DNA of 64,000 nt from Rosa chinensis. Lineage: Eukaryota > Streptophyta > Magnoliopsida > Rosales > Rosaceae. The translations under genes were made by a program, and so were the position numbers. The notes under the pieces are model-generated. The model was not told the origin of the DNA and did not search any database. It saw nothing but the letters and a program-made list of their open reading frames with translations. The stretch is from assembly GCF_002994745.2 (NCBI RefSeq), contig NC_037088.1, forward strand, positions 50,931,897 through 50,995,896. Direction: 5' to 3'. This document shows, piece after piece, positions 22,689 to 34,986 of this stretch (positions are counted from its first letter, which is position 1; every line of letters begins with the position of its first letter).

Positions 22689-23760
22689 ATGAGTAACTTG
22701 AACAAATTAGACTTTGCTCCATTGGGAAGAACTGGCTCTGGATATCACAGGTGGGTTCGTGATGTCTGCCAGCATCTCAAGGCCAATGAAATCCTGGAGA
22801 CGATTCTCGAGCCTAGCTAGGACGTGCTAACTTTTGAGTAAGCTCAAGCTTTGGAAGTAAATAGAGCAGCCTTAGAGGAAAATAAGGCGAAAGCCATCAT
22901 CCTAATGACTCGTCATATGGATGATTCGCTCCAGTACGAGTGTATAAATGAAGAAGACCCCAAAAGGCTGTGAGTCTCACTCGAAGAAAGATTTGGCAAC
23001 GTCTGTGACTCCCTGCTTCCTGACCTAGAAGTGAGATGGCATAGCCTCCGCTTCTGTGATTTCCAGTCAGTTCTTGACTACAACTCGGAAGCACTTCGCA
23101 TTAAATCCTTAATGTAATTCTGTGGTAAAGAGATCACAAATGCGATGTTGATTGAGAAGACTTTCCCTACATTCCCCGTCTCTGCATTGATGGTTGCTAA
23201 GAACTATCGAATCGATGTTATTGCAAGACGGATCACAAGGTTTCATGAGCTCATTGGAGCTATGAATGTCACTGAAAAGCATGCCACCATCCTTGTGAAG
23301 AAGTATAATTCGAGAACCGTGGGAACAAAGCATATTCCGAAATCCAATTATAGTCGCGCCCCAAAGAGAGGGCGCCATGAGCGAAACCTTAATCTTAGGG
23401 ATATATTTGGACGTTCTGGTCCATATAATCACTCTACTAGGGAAGGTAACCGCCAAAATAGATGAACACGGAACCGAAGAGGTCAAAGTAGAAAGAGAGA
23501 GGGAGGCAACGCCTCTGGCCATGTTGGTGGCGCCACCAACACTAAGAGCCATCTAAATGACGCTTTCAAAGCGCCTCAATCAATGAAGTTTGAGCAAAGA
23601 AATGTATGTTCTCGATGTGGAGTGTCTGATCATTGGGCACACATTTGTAGAGCTCGTGAAGAACTTTTCAGCACCTACAAAGCATATTGCGAAGCAAGGG
23701 AAGCTCACTATGTGGAACAAGAAGATCAAGAAGATGATCTAGAGTGAAGGGTTAAAGACT
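22689..23760 (+). pseudogene. Copia gag, decayed
   Basis: The start ATG at 22689 opens MSNLNKLDFAPLGRTGSGY, then HRWVRDVCQHLKANEILETI. This is the N-terminus of Ale-type copia gag. An in-frame TAG at 22818-22820 breaks it after 43 codons, and further frameshifts follow. Later parts are recognisable as EKTFPTFP (about 23155) and a basic SRAPKRGRHERN region. A CCHC zinc knuckle (C-x2-C-x4-H-x4-C) lies at 23607-23648, reading CSRCGVSDHWAHIC. An acidic tail follows and ends near 23748. The order and spacing fit a complete gag that has lost function. Confidence 0.88.
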
Positions 23761-24169
23761 AAAAATCTGGCTGGGATCAATAGATCGCCAATTCTGTTTA
23801 AATCTTTATTTTTTCAAGAGATGTAATAGGCAATTGCCATATACTTTGTAGTAAATTCCAATGGCTTAGTCTTTCTTCAAAGTAGGCTCACCCAAAGTAA
23901 ATGTGATGTCTAGGAAGGTTCTGAGATTAGTGGTACTTAAGCGAGCCTTACTCCATCAACATCTCTTTACTCACCTGATCACATTTATTTTGGAGTTATC
24001 GAAATTAGTTAGACGACTACCATTGTTTTGCATTAGCTAGCATTTTGGATTAGATTTTCTTTGGTTAAAGAAACAATGATGTAACTCCGTTGGCTTATGA
24101 ATAAAATTTTGAGTTCTTTTACTTATGACTCAATTTTGATTCAGAGCATATTACTTTGTGACTACGATG

Positions 24170-26900
24170 GCTGGGTCATCAGTATTAATTCAAGGACATG
24201 GAATAGCTCAAGTTCTCCTTGCCAAAAGGCACCTTGATTACTGTCGCAAAAACTCTCTATGCTCCTTGGGAAAATCGCACCTATGAGTTGCCAACGGATT
24301 CCATGCAAAAACGCATGTAGAGAACGGAAATGTGTTCCTTTGAAATACCTCTAATGATTGGGAACAAAGGCGCATCTTAGAGAAGTTTATGTGTCTCTCT
24401 AGTGGATTCTATGTCACTATTCGAGATATTAATCCAATAAAAGTTATGAGAGAAGATATTTGGGATTTAGACACATATTGGCTTTGTCACGACATGATAG
24501 ATCATCTTAGTCATGATATGATGATCCACTTGTAAATGCTGCTTATGCTGCACTCCTAGCAAATATCATATGACAACGGGCTCACTCCCCGGATCATCCT
24601 AATTCCGTCAATTTGTCTTGACGATACTAGAGGGTTTACATCGAAGACTTTCGATGGTTATTGTATTGGGACTGATGTTGGACATCATATTCCCATGAAC
24701 ACACCCAAATGGTCTCGCGGAAACGACTACGATGGTAGTCTGGACATTGGTAATGCGCACCAATCTCCTCATATCCGCTTGGGGTGATGCAATATCACAT
24801 GCAGCTATGCTAATTCGTCTACTACCCACCGACACTCAATCTACCTCTGCATTACAGCTAGTGACTGGGTACAAGTATCGTACTTACGCATATTTGAGTG
24901 TGCTATTTATGTGCCAAATGCGCTGCCACAACGCTCTATGATGGGTCCTCACAGACGAATGGGAAACTACGTTGGATTTGAGACTTCAACAATCGTCCGC
25001 CACTTCATGCCTTTGCTAGGCGATCTCCTTATCGCTAGATTTGAGGATGTCACTTTGATGAAACAGTATTCCCATGGTTAGGGGGAGATAAGAACATAGA
25101 TGTTCAGCAGGAACAACTGGAATTGTCGTGGTCTGTCCCCACTATGTCTCATCCCGATCCCTACTAAAGTGAGGAAATCACACAAATATGCTACAAACAT
25201 GCTTGCAAGGAAGGACGTCCCTACGAGAGGACGTAGCGCCACCCTACACGGAGGTAGGCATGGTGCCAATGCCAAAGAGAGTGGCACTCTAGCGTTATAG
25301 GTCATGGCCCCAGCTAGGATGTGTGGGAGGCCCGTGAGTTCGAATGATACTTTGGCACATTCCAATCCTTTGATCATCAAGACTCAAAATCCGTCTCATA
25401 AGAATTTTTCGAGTTAGGGTTATCGTTGGGGGACGCCTCAACGTCAGAACCTATTCCTGAGAATATAGAGCTCTATGAAAATTACATTAGTGTACATAAG
25501 ACGTGGGATAGAAACTCTATCATAATTGATGATGTAGTTGCACATGAGTTTGTTTAGTTAGATGATATCGAACCACGCTCCGTTGATGGATGAATGCCAA
25601 CGTAGAGAGATTTGGCCTAAATGGAAAGATGCGATCCATGTTAGGTTGGATTCTCTAATGAAGAGGAAGGTTTTTGAGCTAGTGATGCCAACATCTCCTA
25701 ATATAAAACATATTGACTAATGGGTCTTTGTTAGAAAGCGTGATGGGAAAAAGAGATGGCAATCTCATCTTATGGCGCAAGGCTTCTCACAAAACGCCCT
25801 GGAATTGACTACGATGAGACATATTCTCTCGTAATGGATGTCATTGCATTCCACTACCTTGTTAGTTTGGTAGTTTCCAAAGAACTGAACATGCAGCTTA
25901 CAAATGTGGTCACTACGTATCTATATGGGGATCTAGATATGAAATATACATGAACGTTCATGGTGAACTTCATTTACCTAAGTCAAGTGGCTCTAGACCA
26001 CGGAGCGCTTTTACAAAAAGGTTGAAACGCTCACTAAAGTGACTACTTGATTGGGAAGGGATATGCCCACGCGTTTTCATAACAAGTTTCGGATTCTATC
26101 GCGGTTCATGTTGGACATAATCTTCATTAGAAGCCTTTAAAGAGTTAAGGGAAACCGTTGAACACTTGAAATCCGAGTTTGAGATGAAAGATTTTAGGAG
26201 AACACGATTATGTCTTGGTTTGGAACTTGAGCATCGTGTTGATAGATGCTTAGACATTTTGACAAGGTCAAACCTTCAAGCACCCCCATGATCGTTTGTA
26301 GTCTTGATCCTGAAAAGGATGATCTTCGTTCGAAAGATGATAATGAAGATGTGCTAGAGGCAGGAGTGCCTTACTTGAGTACAATAGGCACATTATTGTA
26401 CTGAGCTCAATGCACAAGACCGGACATCTCATTTTCCATGAACTTGTTAGCTAGATATAGCTTTGCGCCAACGTGACGCCATTGGATTGGTGTAAAAATA
26501 TCTTTCGATACTTGAGATGTATGATTGATATGGGCTTGTTCTATCCCTACAAATAGATGATAGATTTGGACCCATCACACAGCAAGAACGCCGCCAACAA
26601 TGGCCTGCGTCCACTATCTCCATCCCAAAACGATATGTGTTTTGGAAGGTTTTGTTGATGTTGGGTATCTCTCTTACCCACACAAAGGTCATTCCCAAAA
26701 TAGTTAAGTGTTCACCATGGGTAAAGACCGTGATATCTTGGAGGTCTACAGAAATAGACCCTAGTCGCTATATTTTCGAACAATGCAGAGATTATTGCTC
26801 TTCACAAAGTGGTTCGTGAATATATATGGATTGGATCCATAATTACGCATGTTCGAACAATTGTGGTTTGAAGTCTCCTACAGATGAGCCTACGAGCATT
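24170..26900 (+). pseudogene. Copia pol (protease-integrase-RT) remains, heavily broken
   Basis: Traces of GAG-pre-integrase and integrase lie around 24170-25080. RT is clearer: PTSPNIKHID and WVFVRKRDGKKRW near 25690-25760, then a frame carrying GIDYDETYSLVMDV and LNMQLTNVVTTYLYGDLD (25800-25945). Further on, KETVEHLKSEFEMKD-type text appears at 26140-26200. Stops and frame changes occur every 50-250 bases, so no domain is intact. The solo LTR at 26958 cuts the following RNase H part. Confidence 0.8.
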
Positions 26901-26957
26901 TAAGATAATGCTACTTGTTTTTAATAAAGAAGCAAAGGCTACATCAAAAGCGACAAC

Positions 26958-29538
26958 TGTGATGCCCCGGAAATTCGTATTTATTTTCCGATGATTTTCC
27001 GGAATCTAAATTATGGTTATTAGACAGTTTCGTGGCTCGTGGATGGAGCGGAAGTGTTTCGGATGAATTTTCATTCGGAAAATGTGACTTTAGGGGTGGC
27101 GTAAAGGTTGACTTTTGATACGTTGGGATTTTCTGAAAACTTCCTTCACGAAAGTTGTAGAGCACGTCGATACGAGTTCGTGGACATGTGGAACGTGAGA
27201 ATCAAAGTTCGTATGAGAAAGTTATGGCTAGCGGAAAAAGTTTCCGTTTTAGTATAAATAGAGAAAAAAATCAGAATTTCTTCATAATTACATATTTCCA
27301 TTTCCGGAAATATTCTTTCCTCTCTCTTCTCTCTCTTGGCTGCTACCTTCAGAGTCGAAATAATCAGAGTGACCAGACCCGAACCCGGTATTCCGACCCG
27401 GTCGGAACTTGCATCTCGGGCGACCTCTTCCGGTGAGACGAGCCCAGATAAGTTCGCCTCCTTGCTCCGGTTGTCTCTGTGGTGGTCTCTAGCAGCGATT
27501 CTCCTTCACGGCGGCACTGCAAGACGACACAGGTTGAGGAAATCGGACCTGACCGGAAAAAGCAGCTCCGGCGACGTCACGGCTTCAAGTTTCCTTCCTT
27601 GGCTTCGTGGGGGTCGTCTGAGTCGATCCATGGTGTTTGTTTTGATCGGTTTACATGGAAATCGGTTCAACTCAGTTTGGATTACTGTTCAAGGCTTGTG
27701 AGGTAGTTTTCGACCATTCATGCTTGTTTTCTGACTTCGAGCTAGTTAGGAAAGTTCACAAGCATGCTTAGATGAAGAACTTTGATGTTGGGAGTTTTGT
27801 GAAATATTGAGTTTTGGCGGGCAGCGGTGCACCACCGTCTATGGTGGCGTTCCGGCGGTGTTCCGGCCACTTAAGGAACTGTTTTTGGTATTATATCTGT
27901 TCTACTCGTTGATACGAGCGTTTCGATATATATATATATGCAAATTTTGGAGTTCGTATGGAATTGTTATGATTTTTGCAGTTTCATACCGATCGATTTA
28001 TTCTATCCGTGAGGATTTGAGCGTCCGATCGACTTGTGGTTTGGTCACATCGATCGTGGACGTATTCCAGAGATTTTGGGAGGTCTCGGATGTGGCTTCG
28101 CCTCGATTGGCGCCACTTTGGGGATTTTAGTTCAAAACAAGGATTTCAGACTTAAATCAAATGTGAATCGTTACTGATTGTGATCATTGGTGATTAGGTG
28201 CTTCTAAAGGTGAATTGGACAAGTTGTTGGTGAGAGTGTTAGTATGGTTCTATATAGAAGATGCAGCGGGAGTTTCGAGGTGAGTAATCTCACGAAGTTC
28301 ATTCACGAACGGGCTTACCTTTATCGTTTTGAGAGTTATTTAGTTAACTGCAAACTATAGTTGGTATTAGTAGGCATTCCTGAGCGGATGACTACGTATA
28401 TATATATTTACGTGAAATATATGTGTTTTGGTGGTTTGTGGATTTTGAAACAATATGCATGAAATGATGCTTTTTATTGTTTTGGGTTGTGGCTTTTGGA
28501 AACAAATGATTGTGGAAATGTTATTTCGATTTGTTTTGAAAAGCGTTGAGATTTGTGTATTTGAGGAACATTTTAGTTCGCGGGTGGTTTATTTAAATAT
28601 GGGTTTTTACCGGGAGTAATTGATAGGGATCAATTACGGGGAATCTTTCATTTTCGATTCGTATAACATTTTGGGTCCACTGTGACTCCTTTAATGTTTT
28701 GGTATTTATACCGCGGGTCCAAAGACTTACGAGTTGAGGATCGTGGGTGGAAAAATCGGGACTTCACGCCTTTGGCCGGGTTAGTGAATACGATCAGTTA
28801 GAGCTCTAGTCTATCCGCCGCGCTGGTTTATTGATTTAAACGTGTGAGTTTATCTCATGCTTTGTTTATTGATTTAAACGTGTGAGTTTATCTCGTGCTT
28901 TGTTTATTGATTTAAACGTGTGAGTTTATCTCGTGCTTTGTTTATTGATTTATACGTGTGAGTTTATCTCGTGCTTTGTTTATTGATTTAAACGTGTGAG
29001 TTTATCTCGTGCTTTGTTTATTGATTTAAACGTGTGAGTTTATCTCGTGCTTTGTTTATTGATTTATACGTGTGAGTTTATTCTCGTGATTGGCGTGAGT
29101 TGTGTGTGGTTTGAGTTACTCATACGGGCTTGCAAAAGCTTACCGGGTTTGTTGTGTGACAACCCGGTACACTATTCAAACGGTGTAGGGGTTAATCCTG
29201 CAGGTTAGGATAATCGAGGTTGAGGCAGCGAGCTAGCAGCTTTACGGTAGGAAGCCACCTTTGTGACTTTACCTTTGCTAAGGACTTTCGTTGTATAGTT
29301 ACTTTGTGCAGCCTTTACGTTTTATTTTGTTGTTGACAATTTAATTTGTAAGCTTGTGTAATATATAACTCTATGGAGCGAGTGTATATTAACTTTGAGG
29401 GTTCAGGGCATCAATATCTGTGTAAGTTAAAGGGAAAAAGATTCCAGGTATTTTGTATTGATGACTGGACGTTCACGCATATATAATTATGGGGTTATAT
29501 ATATCGATTTTCTTGTGTGTAAAATCAGGGGCGTGACA
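26958..29538 (+). mobile_element. Solo LTR, gypsy-type family B, 2581 bp
   Basis: It starts TGTGATGCCCCGGAAATTCG and ends AATCAGGGGCGTGACA, bounded by a perfect 5-bp duplication ACAAC (26953-26957 and 29539-29543). It interrupts the copia RNase H region: the sequence left of 26958 and right of 29543 belongs to the same copia domain. It shares with family A a block of GTTGACTTTT...GAAAGTTGTAGAGCACGT...GAGAAAGTTATG but little else, so they are related but distinct families. It contains a 38-bp minisatellite at 28827-29092. No internal domains are present. Confidence 0.93.
28827..29092 (+). repeat. 38-bp minisatellite, 7 copies, with a 3-copy higher-order pattern
   Basis: Unit TTTATTGATTTAAACGTGTG then AGTTTATCTCGTGCTTTG starts at 28827, 28865, 28903, 28941, 28979, 29017 and 29055. 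Copies 4 and 7 carry TATACG in place of AAACG, so copies 2-4 and 5-7 form two identical 114-bp triplets (A-A-B). The last copy decays at its end. Confidence 0.93.
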
Positions 29539-29880
29539 ACAACACTAAGCATAATTAGCAACAACAGACTCACCTCAAGATCAGAGTGAACTAGGTTCGA
29601 TCTGAGGATAGTGTGGCAGACTTGCTCACTAAGTCATTGCCTAAATTCACTTTCGAGAAACTTGTTGGTAGTATCTTTTGCGGAATTTATCCGAACTCCC
29701 ATGACCGTTGCCATCAGGGGGAGATGCAGACATCAGGGGGAGATGTCTACATGAATGGTGTGTTGTGCTCTTTTTCCCCTTCGACCGAAGTTATTTTTGT
29801 CCCACAGGGTTTTTGTTACTCGATAAGGTTTTTAATGAGGCAACGAGAGGAGCACCACGTTTGGGCGACACAAGGGGGAG
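29539..29880 (+). pseudogene. Copia RNase H tail, 3' untranslated part and polypurine tract
   Basis: A frame at 29610-29700 reads SVADLLTKSLPKFTFEKLV, the standard C-terminus of plant copia polyprotein (ADLxTKSLP). It is followed by two copies of ATCAGGGGGAGATG (29714-29747) and the polypurine tract AAGGGGGAG, which ends at 29880 against the right LTR. Confidence 0.85.
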
Positions 29881-30114
29881 TGTTCAAGTAAATTCAGAAT
29901 ATGTGTCTGGCCCAAACTCGAGGTTACTTGCTCTAGTTGAAATAGGGTTTATCTTAGAGATATTCTCAGAGAATCTTAGGAGATATCCAATCAATGTACG
30001 ATTATGTTTCCATATACAACTCTATCTCTATGTTTGTAATCCTCTATATAAAGAGGCCCCTATTATCAATGAAAGTACGATTCAATTCTCTCTCAATTCA
30101 GTTTTCCTTAAACA
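29881..30114 (+). repeat. Copia right LTR
   Basis: 234 bp, same ends as the left LTR, with CTATATAAAG at 30044-30053. About 13 differences from the left LTR by eye. Confidence 0.93.
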
Positions 30115-30119
30115 TCTTT

Positions 30120-33100
30120 CTAATTGTAAGGGATAAGTCAAAATTTAAATAAATAATTAATAAGAAAATTTATTTATTTTTCAGGAACTAACTACCCACT
30201 TCTAGATGGGTAACCACCCAGTTCTCCACACCCAAAGGATGTAAACAATTTCTAGTGTTATTTATATTTAATTGTATTTAAATCTAGTTATGACTCTTAT
30301 CCCTAATTAAAAATTTCAAAATACGAGACGGTGTCTTTATTGGAGAGAAGAAACAGAAAGGACGTGCAAGGTATCGTCCTAACCCTCTTGCTCTTTCCTT
30401 CAGAAAAGAATTCTGCAAAACCATAAATACCAAAGAGACTTCCATAGTTCCATAGCTTATCTTAAGTTTCGAGGTTATACAGCTACCTAGATTCGACCCC
30501 TCCTAAATCCGCCCATACTTTATAGTTAATACAACAACCCGACGTCTTGTTTCAAATAAAATATAAAATACATTCTTCAATAGAATGTATTATTGGCAAT
30601 GTTGATATTTACGTTAAAACATTTCCAAATGCATGGTCGAACCTCCAAGACTTTCCTCCAAAACTGTAATATAAGGTTGTCCTCATCAGAGTACCAACCT
30701 CCTAGCCCATATAATAGGGCACGTTTATTTGAAGCTTTAATACCTTTTGTTTTGTACATTTTTTTTTATCGGGAAGTTAGGTTAGTAACTCATACATCCA
30801 TGCAGTGGTATCCCAACACATGCACCGTCATTGCTGTGAAAGCCATACTAATCCACTGCACCGCAGACGCAGGAACCCAAAGGGTCCCTCAAATCTGCTG
30901 GCCACATGATCGATGGAACTGAGATTCTAACGTTAGACTTGGGGGTTCCAAACTACGCCGTTCGACCAGCACACCACACCACACCACGTGGTTTTCGTTT
31001 TGTACACTTTGGCAGCATACAAATAATTTGTCAAAATTTTCCGATTATATATCTTTTTTTTCGATTTTTTTTTTTCATTTACAAAATTCTGCTATAGACT
31101 AAAAAAAAATAAATAAATAAATAAAAGAGTCTGCACGATGTGCAACTCCTAATCTCCTTTGAGGGGCCATGAGGATCCATGTATGTTACTTTTCTAGAAA
31201 ACCAATCAGCATCAAGTTCCTTCAGAAACAACCATGACTTTTTCCTTGTAAAATTGATGTTGTGAAATAGTGACATTTTCTTTTCAATTTATGTAAAGAG
31301 AAATAGTGGCAAGTCGTAAATTACTAAACAATCGTTAATGTTATCTATCAAGTTGGGTGTGGCCAACTGAGTACGTGACTAGCTAATATTCCACCTGAAA
31401 TTCTGCAAATATCCATCTAAGTGCAAGAGTTGTGATTTTTTCTTTTCTCTGGGATATTCTCTTCATACGCAATGTGACTACAGGGTTTTCTGGGCATCTT
31501 ATTAACCCTTTCTAGTCTTGATAATGGCATCTATAGCCGTCTTGTGCCTTCCTTGTGCCCATCGTCATGTGTTGGTGGCTGGTGGTTTGAGCCAATGGGT
31601 CGAGAATTAAGAATTAATTTAGCTTGCAATGTTTGATCTAAAATTCATATCCATGCACAGTATAGGCCGATTTACATGCGTTATGAGATGTTTCACAGCC
31701 TAGCAGTATGCATTCTTTTTATCACTATATATGAGGAGTGCGAGGTTGCTTAGGCAATAGCTCATTTTTTTCCTATCTCTTTGAGTCATTGTATTAAATT
31801 TTTCACTTGATCTTATTCTTAATCTAATTTAATGTTTTTATTTAAAAAAAAAAAACAAATTATTAAGTGTCAACGCGATTAGTTAGGTTGTCTCTGTTGC
31901 CCTACTAACCGCTATGACATTCTTCTTATTAATTTCATATATTTCCTTTTGCCTTCCAAAGTGTCCTTCTTGATTATAATATAGTTTCAAACCAAGTTAA
32001 TATCATTCACATAGTGTTCTCCCATATTTAAGAAGGTGATCACATCCTCGCAACCAACAATTAGCTGACGTTCTTAAAAAAATAAAATAAAATAAAAACA
32101 ATTATTTGACGCAAGCTTGTCATCATGCCGTTTTTTTAGCAAGATTGTCATCATGCCTTGTGCTTTGCATTCTACAATCATATTTAGAGGGGGGTCAATG
32201 CATTGTGCATAATATTGCATTGTTTCTCAATTCTAACTAATCTTAGTATCACTAGTTTAGAGTTGTTTCTCTAATAATGAACTAGTTATAGTCATTTTTA
32301 AATGTCATTACTAATTTTAACTAATAATTGACCTAAAGGGTTCATTAGAACAAATGTGAACAGGATAAATGCATGAGGTACCAAATATAGAATCAATTGT
32401 ATTATATGGAATATTCAAACTGCGCACCACATGGCAAGACTAATAGGCAATCATCACCACCCTAATTAAGCCCCTCCCCCAATAATATGTGGATTGAATT
32501 CAAACTTATCCATATAATCACATAATTAGTTGATAAAACAAGAATGCATGCAACATAGTATGGAACTTAAGGGAAGTAAAAGGAACAAAGTATAAGGCCG
32601 GCAGAGCTATAAAAACCTAATGATAAGCTCCCAGAGAGTATTATAATAGCCTAATTGGCTAATTAGGTAGGTTGTAATGAGGCAAACTCAAGGTCTCCTA
32701 TTTATAAATAAGAGATATATCACTAGATTAATTAATTTTCCGTGAGCAATAACATAAATAGTTACCGAGATGACTTTGAACGAGTATATTACAATGAAAA
32801 TGGGTAACTTGTATGCTTCTTACTTTCTTAGATAGCAAGTTGCATATATGTGCCATTTGAGTTGGTATATATAATATAATTATTCGATTACACATTTAGG
32901 TTGATGCTTTCAACATGTTTATATCATTTGAGAGTGATGCAGAGGCTACGGTCAAATTTCCAGTTTGTACTATGCGCGTATTGTAGTATTGCAAGTTTAT
33001 CAGTTAAATTATAAATGAAAAATAGGCCGTTTCGTACATGACACGGGCTTAGAAGCTTCTCTGTCCCTAAAATAATAATTAGCAGCGGAATTAAGAAACA

Positions 33101-34600
33101 AAGAAAGAGATACATGAACAAAAAATTGCAGTACTAGAAAGTCTGTTTAGTACTGTAGTTAATTATACTGAGCAATATATGAACACTATTCATAAACAAA
33201 ATGAATTAGGGAAGAAAATGAAAACACTATTCTCTGATGATATAAAAGGATCATGGCCTCATGGCACATGAACTGTGAAGGTTGTTCGAATAATTTCCAA
33301 AACTAAGTAAGAGTGAGAAAGAAATAAAGGAAATTTTACTGTTCTCGTTGTCATGTATTTTAACTAGAACCATTGCGTACATATTCGCTAAAACGGCAAA
33401 GTTCAAAGTCACTCTAAATTCACATTTTTGTAATTCTAAATTCTGAAAAATGATTCCTAAAAAAGATGGTTGATGATGTGGTAGATGATTATCATACATT
33501 GTTTGCTTGCTGTGTGTTTAAAAAGTTAGAAACAAGTTGGTGTCAAAATTTATTATCCTAACTAATATACGATTCAAATGGATTGAATCGAAAGAGAGTC
33601 CTAATCTTATGATATCAGTCATAATCCAAATTAAAAATATGCATACATGTATCCATTCAAATAAATGTGAATTCGCTTTTTCTGTTAGTGGTTATATATA
33701 GAAATTCCACCATACATGTTTTTTTTTTTTTTTTTTTTTTGTATTTGGATGAGAAAATTATAAAATTCGTAGAAATTTAATTATAAATTATGAAATCTAC
33801 AATTTCATCAATTCTATCAATTGCAAATTTTATTGTTTGGTTGTATCTATTAGGATGTAGAATGTGTAATAAGTTTAAAACAAATAAAAAAAATTAAATG
33901 AAAAAACCCCTTGTTTTGGAAATAAATAAAGAACTAAAAATTGAAAACCACGAAAAAATTTGAAATTACACATATTTTGGTGGAAATTGAAATGAGAAAT
34001 TGAGCAATGAATTTTTTCATTTTTTTTTTCCACAAAGAAATTTAAAATTTCCAATCCAAGAATGTCAAACGAGGGAATTCACTTTTAAAAATTATGAAAT
34101 CCTCACTCTCAATAAAATTTTATCATCTTTTTCCCCATCCTTACACATACACCCATACTGTGATTAATCCTCATGAGTAAATTTAACCGTTTGAAGAACT
34201 TGAATCAAAAGAGACATGTGGACAACACTCGTATTACATTGGTTATAAATATTTTACCATAGAATCATATATGCTTGTATTCTCATGTTTTACGATTTCC
34301 ATTGCATTAACCCAATTCTTCACCCATCAAACCACTTGAATTAACCTTAAAGGCTTAATAGTACAATTTCATGTCAAAAAAACCGTCACATGCTGATTTT
34401 AAATTATCTAGATGGTTATCGACTTTACCATATTAGACTGATCGCATATATCAATTTTAATATTTCTTTTTGTCAAAAGTAATATAAGTTTCTTTTTCTT
34501 TGATTTGAAAAACGTCAGTTAAATTAGTGAATTACTAATAATATGTTTTTTTTTTAATCAAATACAGATAGAAAGTTAGTATCTCATATTTTAATGGACC
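30120..34600. other. Intergenic AT-rich DNA, no gene recognised
   Basis: Only short unrecognised frames. 33720-34110 begins with a T20 run then GTATTTGGATGAGAAAATT and ends near CCAATCCAAGAATGTCAAACG. It is AT-rich and looks like a worn DNA element, but no terminal repeats could be confirmed. Confidence 0.45.
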
Positions 34601-34639
34601 GTCACAAGTAAGAGAAATTTGTACATAAGACAAACGTAT

Positions 34640-34775
34640 CACGTGGTGGTAGAGCAACTGAATTAAAATTCAGAAAATTTTAAATGTGTTCCGAAACTAT
34701 CTTTACTTATTAAAATAAAATACCTAAAACACCCATTTTTATATTTACCGGTTGGACAGCCTTGCCTGCCACGTG
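34640..34775. promoter_or_regulatory. Two G-boxes (CACGTG) upstream of the GH3 gene
   Basis: CACGTG occurs at 34640-34645 and 34770-34775, about 340 and 210 bases before the likely TATA box. G-boxes are the binding site of MYC2-type bHLH factors in jasmonate signalling. That they act here is inference. Confidence 0.55.
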
Positions 34776-34978
34776 GGTACGTTTGCAGTACGTAAAAATT
34801 TCTTAAAATTAACGTCATTTTACGGACGAATATAATGTATAACGTCATTTTAAGGAAGAATATAAAGCGGCCAATGAAAAAAAAGAAAAAATAAAAACCA
34901 CCAGAAGGCCACGACGGTTGTAATCTGGAAAATCCAAAAAAGCAAAGCCAACTCTGCACGGTAATGGGGAGAGGGGCC

Positions 34979-34986
34979 TATATATA
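34979..34986 (+). promoter_or_regulatory. Likely TATA box of the GH3 gene
   Basis: TATATATA within GGCCTATATATACG, with a C-rich stretch (CTTCCCCCACCCCCCCCACTC, about 35019-35039) about 30 bases downstream where transcription could start. About 1.79 kb before the coding start, which implies a leader intron. Confidence 0.55.

Larger units (their letters stand above)
18794..30114 (+). mobile_element. Copia (Ty1) LTR retrotransposon, Ale-like, with two nested solo LTRs
   Basis: Two 234-bp LTRs (18794-19027 and 29881-30114) start TGTTCAAGTAAAT and end CCTTAAACA. By eye they differ at about 13 positions. Directly after the left LTR is CGTTATCAGCAC, a primer-binding region typical of Ale-type copias, and directly before the right LTR is the polypurine tract AAGGGGGAG. 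In between are gag remains (22689-23748), integrase/RT remains (24170-26900) and the RNase H tail (29597-29720), all on the plus strand. Flanking pentamers are TATTT and TCTTT, agreeing at 4 of 5. Removing the two insertions leaves about 6.1 kb. The element has many stops and is inactive. Confidence 0.92.

Noticed and set aside
27188..28130. Plus-strand frames of 75-121 codons
   Set aside because: They are inside the family B solo LTR and match no protein.
28827..29092. CRISPR-like array
   Set aside because: Units are directly adjacent with no spacers, the host is a plant, and the array lies inside an LTR.
30780..31000. Possible tRNA-like hairpins
   Set aside because: No A-box/B-box pair with correct spacing or acceptor stem; no tRNA or rRNA gene was seen anywhere in the window.
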